Below the pieces are notes generated by a model, which ran no database searches, had not been told where the DNA came from, and worked only from the letters and a program-made list of their open reading frames with translations. 58,500 nt of DNA from Clostridia bacterium (lineage in GTDB: Bacteria; Bacillota; Clostridia; Christensenellales; CAG-138). This document shows, piece after piece, positions 31,275 through 38,647 of the stretch. Each line of letters starts with the position of its first letter. The stretch's first letter is position 1. The stretch covers positions 77,428 to 135,927 of the forward strand of contig JAFYJD010000009.1 of the NCBI GenBank assembly GCA_017538255.1. The letters run 5' to 3'. The position numbers and the translations under genes were made by a program.

Positions 31275-31517
31275 TCAGCAGGTCGGTACTCTTGTGGGCA
31301 CCGCAGTGGGCGTTTCGCCATACTGCGGGAAAAGCAGACCGGCGGAAAAACCCGAAAGGATGGAATACGTGGTGTACGACGGACAATCAGAATAACAGGG
31401 TACGGCCGTGGGAGCAGGCGTGGGCGTGGTGTCTCCTGAAGAAGCGGTGAACAGAACCGAATCAGACGCAATGTTTATCAGCACCTGTTCTGCGCGAACA
31501 TATTGTTTCTTTTCCAT
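31275..31517 (-). CDS. putative RiPP precursor peptide (80 residues)
   Basis: Starts MEKKQYVRAEQVLINIASDS, with AGGAGG 10 nt before the ATG. The first 29 residues, up to a Ser-Ser-Gly-Asp, look like a leader of the type seen on many small clostridial peptides (basic-aromatic start, alternating hydrophobics, then a Ser/Thr/Gly break). The remaining 51 residues are rich in Thr, Pro, Ser and Tyr, with Cys at 41, 45 and 80 and PTAVP occurring twice (36-40 and 70-74) around a Tyr/Ser/Gly/Phe-rich middle. It lies between the radical SAM and kinase-like genes and has its own promoter. There is no TM helix or classical signal peptide. Precursor status is inferred from size, composition and neighbours. 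The modified residues are unknown. Confidence 0.7.
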   Translation of the reverse strand: MEKKQYVRAEQVLINIASDSVLFTASSGDTTPTPAPTAVPCYSDCPSYTTYSILSGFSAGLLFPQYGETPTAVPTRVPTC

Positions 31518-31557
31518 CGGTAATAATCCTCCTGATTGAGATTAGTTTTATTTAAAA

Positions 31558-31586
31558 ATTATAGCATATTACCCCGAAAAATGCAA
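31558..31586 (-). promoter_or_regulatory. internal promoter directed at the precursor peptide gene
   Basis: Minus strand: -35 TTGCAT (within the last codons of the radical SAM gene), 17 bp, -10 TATAAT (6 bp past its stop). It would give the peptide and kinase-like genes higher transcription than the maturase. Confidence 0.75.
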
Positions 31587-32906
31587 GAGTTTTTTTAGCA
31601 CACCGATATGCGCGCTCTTTCTGCAGTCGCGCACGGCGGAGGGACAATGGCCGCTGAGCGTGCATTCCGGAAGGTAGACGCAGTTAAGACACTCGGGGCG
31701 TTTTTGCGCTCGCATATTATCTTGGACGAATCCGTGGCGCAGCTCCGCCTCGGATCTGAAGTCGTACAGAGAGCCTATGCGGGACTCCTCGACCATATGC
31801 TCACAGCAATAGAGCGACCCGTCGGGTGCGATGACGGACGCGCCGTTGGGCATATCCGCCATACAGCGGTGCGTGCGGAGCCTTCGCGGATCCTCGCCGT
31901 GATACAGACCGAGGTCGTGGAGTTTGCTCTGCAGCGCTTCAAGGCGTGAATAAAACAGTTCGTTCGCTTTTTCGGAATGAACGTCGCCGCATCCCGAATA
32001 GATATCCGACGCATAGACGGTTATTCGCTTATGCCCCTTAAACACGTCCTTGAGTTCGTCCGCGAGCAAAAAAAGGTCGTCGATATTGTTATCGTCCGCA
32101 TTGAGGCGGATCGAAACGTTGACGCCGAGTTCGCTCAGCGCTATGGCGGCGTCGAGCGCGGCGGCATATTGATCGCACGAAGCGTCCGTATAGGCCTTGC
32201 GTTTGAGATATTCATTGCGCCTGCCGTCAAGCGTTATCTGCGCCGCGTTCAAGCGCCATTTTTCGACCGCTTTTTTTGCGGCGTCGCGAGTCATCAGGGA
32301 AGCGTTTGTAACGATATCTGACGTGAACTCAACGCCGCCGGCGTTCAATGCGTCAACTATTCTGTCGATAACGGAACTTGCGACAAGCGGCTCGCCGCCG
32401 AACCAGCGGATGCCGATCCTGCCGGGCGTTTTGGTGGCAAGGATGTACTTTATAGCCTCGTCCGCGGTCGCGTCGTCCATAGTCCTGTACTCGATGCCCG
32501 CTTCGTAACAGTAAAAACAGCGGGCGTTGCAGGCGGTGGTGGGAAGTATAACGAACGATTCGTGCTTCTTTGAGTCCTTGGTGCCGAGCAGCTGAAGTAT
32601 CTTCAGCGCGGATGCAAGCGTCTTCGCTTCGTCGGTATCATTATTTACAATAAAGCGTGCTTTTATGAGTTCATCTATGCGCGCATCATCGCCGTTATAG
32701 ACGAAACTCTTTTGCGCGATAAAAAGCGATTTTAATTCGTCGGGCTCGATAAGTTGGCGCGTAAAGGTGTTGAATACGAGTTCTTTTTTGCCGAGCTTTA
32801 CCGGCAGCGCAAACAAAGAGGGACGGCAAACGATGCCCAAGGCGGGCAGTTTACCGTCTCCGATAGCGGATATTATGTATTTATCTGGAAGTAAAAGCGT
32901 TTTCAT
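31569..32906 (-). CDS. radical SAM/SPASM peptide-modifying enzyme
   Basis: 445 residues. The radical SAM core carries C126-NAR-C130-FY-C133 (CX3CX2C, 4Fe-4S/SAM) and the SAM-contact motif WFGGEPL at 168-174. The N-terminal 115 residues may hold the peptide-binding part. The C-terminal SPASM region has Cys at 348, 367, 368, 406, 409, 415, 421 and 428, enough for two auxiliary 4Fe-4S clusters. SPASM enzymes that follow a PqqD-like protein usually modify ribosomal peptides (thioether, C-C or other crosslinks, epimerisation). Which reaction occurs here cannot be read from sequence. The start overlaps the PqqD-like stop (ATGA), so the two are translationally coupled. The 3' end contains the promoter of the peptide gene. 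Confidence 0.9.
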   Translation of the reverse strand: MKTLLLPDKYIISAIGDGKLPALGIVCRPSLFALPVKLGKKELVFNTFTRQLIEPDELKSLFIAQKSFVYNGDDARIDELIKARFIVNNDTDEAKTLASALKILQLLGTKDSKKHESFVILPTTACNARCFYCYEAGIEYRTMDDATADEAIKYILATKTPGRIGIRWFGGEPLVASSVIDRIVDALNAGGVEFTSDIVTNASLMTRDAAKKAVEKWRLNAAQITLDGRRNEYLKRKAYTDASCDQYAAALDAAIALSELGVNVSIRLNADDNNIDDLFLLADELKDVFKGHKRITVYASDIYSGCGDVHSEKANELFYSRLEALQSKLHDLGLYHGEDPRRLRTHRCMADMPNGASVIAPDGSLYCCEHMVEESRIGSLYDFRSEAELRHGFVQDNMRAQKRPECLNCVYLPECTLSGHCPSAVRDCRKSAHIGVLKKLLHFSG

Positions 32907-33169
32907 TCCTCGAGCGCACCGACTTGACGAAGATTATCGACGATCATCGCAATATCATCGCGCATATCGGCTTCATCGCCGTCAAACTCGTCCTGCAGTT
33001 TTTTGAGTATGCCTTCCTCGTCGGTATCATCCTTTAGACAGTCGATAATGAAGCGGGCTGTTGCGTTGGAACGCAGCATACCGCGGAAGGAATCGTCGTC
33101 ATCGGGTGCAAATACCATAATGCTTTCGCCGTCGATATCGATAGTCGGGATGTCGTTTTTAAGTTTCAT
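32903..33169 (-). CDS. PqqD-family protein (RiPP recognition element)
   Basis: 88 residues; AGGAG before the ATG. The middle part, NATARFIIDCLKDDTDEEG, followed by LQDEFDGDEADMRDDIAMIV and DNLRQVGALEE, has the pattern of PqqD proteins, small winged-helix domains that bind the leader peptide and present it to a radical SAM enzyme. It is the first gene of the minus-strand unit and is fused by a 4-bp overlap to the radical SAM gene. A protein this acidic fits binding of the basic N-terminus of the 80-residue peptide, which is inference. Confidence 0.85.
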   Translation of the reverse strand: MKLKNDIPTIDIDGESIMVFAPDDDDSFRGMLRSNATARFIIDCLKDDTDEEGILKKLQDEFDGDEADMRDDIAMIVDNLRQVGALEE

Positions 33170-33219
33170 TTTATCTCTCCTGTCCGGCTCCTATGCTGTC
33201 GAGCCAATTTAATGCTTAA

Positions 33220-33248
33220 AGATTATCATACCGCGTCGCGATTGTCAA
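33220..33248 (-). promoter_or_regulatory. promoter of the RiPP-like operon
   Basis: Minus strand: -35 TTGACA, 17 bp, -10 TAATCT (GATAAT at 15 bp is an alternative), 50 bp before the PqqD-like start. Confidence 0.6.
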
Positions 33249-33260
33249 TGCGCATTTTGG

Positions 33261-33289
33261 TTGAAACAGCAATACTTTTGTGATATAAT
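33261..33289 (+). promoter_or_regulatory. promoter of the glycosyltransferase operon
   Basis: -35 TTGAAA (33261-33266), 17 bp, -10 TATAAT (33284-33289). Its -35 box is only 12 bp from the -35 of the divergent RiPP-like promoter, so polymerase or a regulator could act on both. Confidence 0.8.
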
Positions 33290-33345
33290 AGCGAGCATAA
33301 AATCTTTATTCAGCGCGGGTATGCGCCTGACGCAAAGGACCTGAT

Positions 33346-35427
33346 ATGAACGCAACACACCCGTTTTTCTCGATCATAGTGCCCGTGCATAACGGTTCAA
33401 AAACGCTCGAAAACGCTATCGTGAGCATTTTGACGCAAACGTTTTCCGATTACGAATTACTGATAATAGAAAACGCTTCAACGGATAACAGCCTTGATAT
33501 AGCCCGCGCATACGAAAAAAAGTTCGATAGGGTGCGTGTTTTTCATTCCGATAAACGGGGTCAGTCGTTGGCGAGAAATATCGGGATCGAAAATGCACGC
33601 GGCGAATACATAGTTTTTCTTGACGCGGACGATCTCTATAAGCCGAACGCGCTTAACATAATGCATTCCGCGCTCGAAAAAGAAAGAGCGGATGTTCTGA
33701 TCGCGGGCTTTACTAATTATCCGCTTGATGAAAGCGACGAAGTGCGCGTTGTTGACGGCCGAACCGTTTTTCTCGCTATGCTCGACCCCACCGAATACTA
33801 TTCGCGCATACATCCCGATCCGTCTTCGGGCGATCTTTTGCTCAGACATCAGAGTTCAAGAGCGTACAGGCGTGAACTTATCGAACAAAAGCGGCTCCGC
33901 TTTAACGAAAACTGCCCGATGTATGTTGATCTCACGTTCAATGAGCAGGTGTATCCGCAATGCAAGACCGCGCTGCTCGTATTCAAAAAACTATATCTGT
34001 ACAACAAAACAAACGGCTCAATAGTCAACCGTTTGGGGGTAGAGCATATCATCGATGCGATACCGGCGTTTGAAGCGCAATCGGCCCTTCTTGATGCAGT
34101 TGACGCCGAAGCGACCAAAACGGTATGCTATACGGCGTTCATTATGCTCTGCCGAATGGTCGCGGCGTATGTGGACGCGCCGAGCGAAGAAGGGCTCGCG
34201 CTTTTGACGGATACGATCAAAAGCGACGCCGCAAAGCGCGTTTTGGGCGGGGTCAGGCGCGAAAGACTGCATCTTCTTCCCGACTGGGACGATGCATACA
34301 AGGGTTTACTCTCGCTTTTGATAAACGGCGATATCTCAGCCGCGACAGCCTTTGTTAAAGCGGAAACGGCACGAAGAGCGCTTGCCTTAACTGCGCCGAC
34401 GGTATCCGTAATAACGCCCGTCTACAATGCGGAAAAATACATAGAGCGCTGCGTTGAGTCGCTTCGCGCTCAAACGTTTTATGCATTTGAAGCGATCTTC
34501 GTCGACGACGCGTCAACGGACGGCTCGTATGAACGCCTTATGGATTATTCAAAAGCCGACCGGCGCATTCGCGTGATAAGGCAGCAAACAAACGCGGGGC
34601 AGGGCGCCGCAAGAAATATCGGGATAGATACGGCGCGCGGCAAATACCTGGCGTTTTTGGACGCGGACGACGCATTCGCGCCCGATTTTCTTGAACTGCT
34701 CGTCAAAAAGGCGGAGGAAACAGGCGCGGAGGTCGTAAAGGGCGCCGGAGTTTATATCACCGACGAACAAGTCCAGCGATACGCACATAACAAAAGGCTG
34801 CGTGATGCGCTTGCAAAGGGCGTACCGCTCGCGGTTTGCTTCCGCGCGGAGCATTGGAGCGCGATCTACCGACGCGACTTTATCAACAAGCATTCCGTTC
34901 GCTATGGGGATTCACGCTGCGGACAGGATACGACGTTTCTGTTAAAGGTCTGCGCATTCGCAAAAACCTTTGAGACGGAGGACGGAGCGCGTTATATGTA
35001 TTACCAAAACGCAGGTTCCACGGTCAGAAGATTCGACGAAGCACGCTTTAAGGGAACTCTTGACGCGTTGTCGGAACAGCTCGATTTCATTCGCTCAGGC
35101 GCGCTGACTGAAGATAACGCGCTGAAGTATGTTAAAATGAACGCCCGTTTCTTGCTTGGAATGCATTCCTATATGCTCAGCGAGGAACTTCCGGAAGCGG
35201 AAGCGTTCGGCAAAAGGCTCTGCGATGTCCTCGCGCGTTTTGAAGGCCTCGAAAAACTTAAAAAAGCGGATTACGCCTTAAATGAGTTTATGGTTTCGGG
35301 GGGCAGCGTGAACATAGACCCGACGCTGACCGTGATCGGGCTCGACGACACCAAAAAGGTCAGATTCGACGCGCTTAAACGCTTAAAGGCGCATATCGCG
35401 GATCAAACCGATACAAATAAGGAGTAA
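33346..35427 (+). CDS. two-domain family 2 glycosyltransferase
   Basis: 693 residues. Two complete GT-A/GT2 modules: the first starts FSIIVPVHNGSKTLENAIVS with DADD at 93-96, the second at about 348 (TVSVITPVYNAEKYIERCVE) with DADD near 439. Each module ends in a helical region (second: AEHWSAIYRRDFI, then GQDTTFLLKV). These enzymes transfer a sugar from a nucleotide-sugar to an acceptor in the cytosol. There is no TM helix or signal peptide, so a soluble acceptor such as a peptide or sugar chain is possible. It is the first gene after the promoter divergent from the RiPP-like operon. A link to the Thr/Ser-rich 80-residue peptide is suggested only by location. Alternative: surface glycan synthesis. 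Confidence 0.85.
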   Translation: MNATHPFFSIIVPVHNGSKTLENAIVSILTQTFSDYELLIIENASTDNSLDIARAYEKKFDRVRVFHSDKRGQSLARNIGIENARGEYIVFLDADDLYKPNALNIMHSALEKERADVLIAGFTNYPLDESDEVRVVDGRTVFLAMLDPTEYYSRIHPDPSSGDLLLRHQSSRAYRRELIEQKRLRFNENCPMYVDLTFNEQVYPQCKTALLVFKKLYLYNKTNGSIVNRLGVEHIIDAIPAFEAQSALLDAVDAEATKTVCYTAFIMLCRMVAAYVDAPSEEGLALLTDTIKSDAAKRVLGGVRRERLHLLPDWDDAYKGLLSLLINGDISAATAFVKAETARRALALTAPTVSVITPVYNAEKYIERCVESLRAQTFYAFEAIFVDDASTDGSYERLMDYSKADRRIRVIRQQTNAGQGAARNIGIDTARGKYLAFLDADDAFAPDFLELLVKKAEETGAEVVKGAGVYITDEQVQRYAHNKRLRDALAKGVPLAVCFRAEHWSAIYRRDFINKHSVRYGDSRCGQDTTFLLKVCAFAKTFETEDGARYMYYQNAGSTVRRFDEARFKGTLDALSEQLDFIRSGALTEDNALKYVKMNARFLLGMHSYMLSEELPEAEAFGKRLCDVLARFEGLEKLKKADYALNEFMVSGGSVNIDPTLTVIGLDDTKKVRFDALKRLKAHIADQTDTNKE

Positions 35428-35431
35428 GATT

Positions 35432-38400
35432 ATGCACGCACCGAAAGTTTCGGTAATAATGCCCGTTTACAATTCGGAAAAGTGGCTCGGCCGCAGTTTG
35501 GGATCGCTGGCGGCGCAGACTTTTACGGACTTTGAAGCGATAGTTGTCGACGATCGAAGTACGGATGGATCATTAAGCCTCATAAACGAGTATGCGTCGC
35601 GCGACGAATGCTTCAAACCGATCGCGCTCAGTAAAAACGGCGGTGCGGGCAACGCTCGAAATATCGGTATCGAATCCGCAAAGGGCGAATATCTGGCGTT
35701 TTTGGACGCGGACGATGCATACGCTCCGGATTTTCTGGAACGGCTCTATAAAAAGGCTGTTGATACGGGCGCGGATATCATAAAGGGCTCCTGTTTGGAT
35801 GTTTTTAGAAACGGTATTGACGATAAATCCGGTTTAATTAAGATGCGTTATCAGAATAATAGCTTTGTCGAAGGCGTCAAGAATGGAAAAAGACTGTTTC
35901 TCATCTTTGATGAACGACATTTTTCTGCTATCTATCGCCGCAGATTTATCATTGATAATAATTTGCGATACGGGAGAACGGCAGTCGGCGAAGACAGCAC
36001 CTTTCTTTTGAAGGCAGGAACTGCGGCGGATTCTGTCGCATACGATCACGATGCGATCTACTACTATTACTATAACGAATCTTCATTATCGCATTCATGT
36101 TCAAACAAACGACTTGATGGAATAATCGATTCATTTAGGGAACAAATTGATTTTATTGAAAACGCCGGCATTGATCGGGCGGATGCGGTGCCGTACACGA
36201 AAAGAAGATTGAAGAGCAGGTTGAAAGTGCATTCGGTGCTTCGATTGCTTGAAAACAGGGAAGCGGATGCCGAACAATACAAAAAAGGTTTGTATGAGGT
36301 GGTAAGCGGATGCGGTTTCGCGTATGAACTGGGCGAATCAGATTACGCCATAGATGTTTTTTTTAGATCGGGCGGCAAGGAAAACATAACGTTGAGCGAA
36401 AGCTTTGTTTTAGATTTGTATGACAGAGAAAGGCATTTTGAAGATCTGAACAGGCTGGTAAAGCATCTTGCGGGCTCGCCGTTCCGCTCGAAAAACGGGA
36501 TGTCGTATCTTGCAAACAGAATCACATATTTGTACAGTAATCTTTCGCTTACTGCGGCGCGGAGTTTACAGGAACATAAGGCAGTTATAACAAGCGCAAT
36601 GCATGAGGCGCTTAAGGAGTTAAACACTCCGGAACTGCTTTCTCAAATGGATATCTGCACAAGAGCCCTTGTAGAATACGGAACGATCATCGGTTTAACG
36701 GTTGATGAAGAGGCAAAGATCACCGCCAAAACGACACTTGAGTTTTTGACGAATGCGGTGAATATGCTGGCGGCCCACAAAAACGCTGCATCGGAGTATG
36801 TTGCCTATGCGGAAAATCTGTCGGAAAAACTTATGCGGGTTGTCGTATCGAACAGCAAAACGAAAATCGAGGGTGCCGAAATGATAAAGAGCAAAACGAT
36901 AGAAATAACGGATATGCTCAACACACTCAAAAAAAGCAGACAGAAGCGCGGCGGAGAAAGTATGACGCAGCCCAAAATATCGGTGATAATACCCGTTTAT
37001 AACGCCGAGGCGCATATCGTGGCCTGCCTTGACTCGATACTCGCACAGACCTTTTCGGATATCGAGGTGATAGCAGTCGATGATTGCAGTACGGATGCTT
37101 CTGCGGAGATATTGGCTGAATATCAAAACAAAGACGGCAGGCTGCGCGTTTTGCGTACCGAAGCGAATTCCGGTCAGGGCACAGCGCGAAATATCGGCAT
37201 CGAAAACGCGGAAGGGGATTATCTGTCCTTTGTCGATGCGGATGATCTGATCGCGCCGGATTTTCTCGAACGCTTGTACGGCACGGCGATCGAAACGGGG
37301 GCGGATATCATCAAAGGGTTAGCGCATATGGTAAAAGCGGGTGATTCCGTTGTCGACAAAGATGCATACAGCATAAGACCGATCAATTCGATAATAAAGA
37401 GCATACCGAAGCGTGAACGGGGCAAGCATTTTTGTTTCTCTTACGAACATTGGAGCGCGATCTATAAACGCAATTTTATTATACAAAACGGCATACGCTA
37501 CGGTACGTCAAGGATAAGCCAGGATACAACTTTTTTGATCAGAGCTGCGGCATACGTACCTAAGATAGAACTCAATGAAGAAGCGGTGTATTACTATATG
37601 CAGCGCGAAGGCTCCACTATTCACAAATATGACCTGAAGCGCTTCTATGATTCGCTCGATGCGCTTTCGGAACAGATCGATTTTATAAACGCAAAAGAAG
37701 TGCGCACTTGTTATGGGCACCTGCTTTCGGAGATCAGGAACGCGCTCGGTGCGCATTCGTACCTATGCACACGCATATCAAAAGCGGAGTCGGATGCTTA
37801 TTTGAAAAGAGTGTATTCTGTCGTGAGCAGATCTATTTATATAGACAAACTCTCAAACGATGATTTTGCCGTCGGTGCTTTTATACGCTCCGGGGGAGTT
37901 GAAAATATCTCAGTAGGCGGGCGTGTAATAGGAATTGACGACAATACCGAATGGAATATGGGCGCTGTCGAAAGATTTGTCGGCTATATAAATCACAACC
38001 CGGAAAAATATCGAGAGGGATTGCAGTATTTGGAAACGGCGATATCCGATATGTACTATTATGCATTCGGGTTATCGTATGAAGATATCGATGAACGCTA
38101 CCGGGCTCTTTCGGAAAAACTCAGATCTATACTTCTTGGGTTGGAGGGCAAAAACGAACCGCCTTATATATACTGCCTTAAAGAGTACGGCGTAGATATC
38201 TTCCCGCATAATACTTTGACGGTGGAGCGGAGGAAAAACCACGTCGCAGCATTGATTGAGCAGGTGCATAGGATAAACGCCTTTCTTGAGGAATACGGTC
38301 CGCAGCACGTCTATATTACCTGCGCAAAACATTTGCGCGATAAAGCGTTTAAGTTCGTCGGCGCTCTTTTGACGGAAACCACGGCCGAGCGCGCGGAACT

Positions 38401-38482
38401 TTTGGTCAAACTCGCCGAGGAAACAAAAAAACTATCCGATATCGAAAAAGTCGCCCAAGAACTTAACGAAAAAAACGAATAA
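35432..38482 (+). CDS. large two-domain family 2 glycosyltransferase (apparent in-frame fusion)
   Basis: 1016 residues, 4 bp after the first glycosyltransferase, with AAGGAG before the ATG. Module one begins PKVSVIMPVYNSEKWLGRSL (DADD at 92); module two begins at M511 (PKISVIIPVYNAEAHIVACL; DADD at 602). A helical linker of about 270 residues and a 270-residue C-terminal helical part follow the two catalytic modules. M511 has GGAG 5 nt upstream, in frame, and MTQPKISVI there mirrors MHAPKVSVI at the real start. The gene therefore looks like two genes joined by loss of a stop. All four GT-A modules in the operon resemble each other, suggesting repeated duplication. Acceptor and donor sugars are unknown. 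Confidence 0.85.
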   Translation: MHAPKVSVIMPVYNSEKWLGRSLGSLAAQTFTDFEAIVVDDRSTDGSLSLINEYASRDECFKPIALSKNGGAGNARNIGIESAKGEYLAFLDADDAYAPDFLERLYKKAVDTGADIIKGSCLDVFRNGIDDKSGLIKMRYQNNSFVEGVKNGKRLFLIFDERHFSAIYRRRFIIDNNLRYGRTAVGEDSTFLLKAGTAADSVAYDHDAIYYYYYNESSLSHSCSNKRLDGIIDSFREQIDFIENAGIDRADAVPYTKRRLKSRLKVHSVLRLLENREADAEQYKKGLYEVVSGCGFAYELGESDYAIDVFFRSGGKENITLSESFVLDLYDRERHFEDLNRLVKHLAGSPFRSKNGMSYLANRITYLYSNLSLTAARSLQEHKAVITSAMHEALKELNTPELLSQMDICTRALVEYGTIIGLTVDEEAKITAKTTLEFLTNAVNMLAAHKNAASEYVAYAENLSEKLMRVVVSNSKTKIEGAEMIKSKTIEITDMLNTLKKSRQKRGGESMTQPKISVIIPVYNAEAHIVACLDSILAQTFSDIEVIAVDDCSTDASAEILAEYQNKDGRLRVLRTEANSGQGTARNIGIENAEGDYLSFVDADDLIAPDFLERLYGTAIETGADIIKGLAHMVKAGDSVVDKDAYSIRPINSIIKSIPKRERGKHFCFSYEHWSAIYKRNFIIQNGIRYGTSRISQDTTFLIRAAAYVPKIELNEEAVYYYMQREGSTIHKYDLKRFYDSLDALSEQIDFINAKEVRTCYGHLLSEIRNALGAHSYLCTRISKAESDAYLKRVYSVVSRSIYIDKLSNDDFAVGAFIRSGGVENISVGGRVIGIDDNTEWNMGAVERFVGYINHNPEKYREGLQYLETAISDMYYYAFGLSYEDIDERYRALSEKLRSILLGLEGKNEPPYIYCLKEYGVDIFPHNTLTVERRKNHVAALIEQVHRINAFLEEYGPQHVYITCAKHLRDKAFKFVGALLTETTAERAELLVKLAEETKKLSDIEKVAQELNEKNE
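36953..36964 (+). promoter_or_regulatory. internal Shine-Dalgarno and ATG before second GT2 module
   Basis: GGAG at 36953-36956 and ATG at 36962, in frame. It may still produce the second module as a separate 506-residue protein. Confidence 0.55.
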
Positions 38483-38588
38483 AACGCACGAAACCGTTTA
38501 TGGGCGTTTCAGCGCATCTAAGCAAGGCGAGCGGCGCAAACGGCATCTTTTGGAGCACGGCGCGGGTTTAGCCGCTAAAACGGATAAT

Positions 38589-38627
38589 AAAAAAGCAGGG
38601 AATACTTTGTGTACTCCCTGCTTTTTA
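38589..38627. terminator. bidirectional terminator between glycosyltransferase operon and antiporter
   Basis: Stem AAAAAGCAGGGA / TCCCTGCTTTTT, 13-nt loop. The A and T runs on either side serve both the plus-strand glycosyltransferases and the minus-strand antiporter gene. Nothing recognisable lies between 38483 and 38588. Confidence 0.85.
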
Positions 38628-38647
38628 TAAGCCTTATAGGCAAAGCC

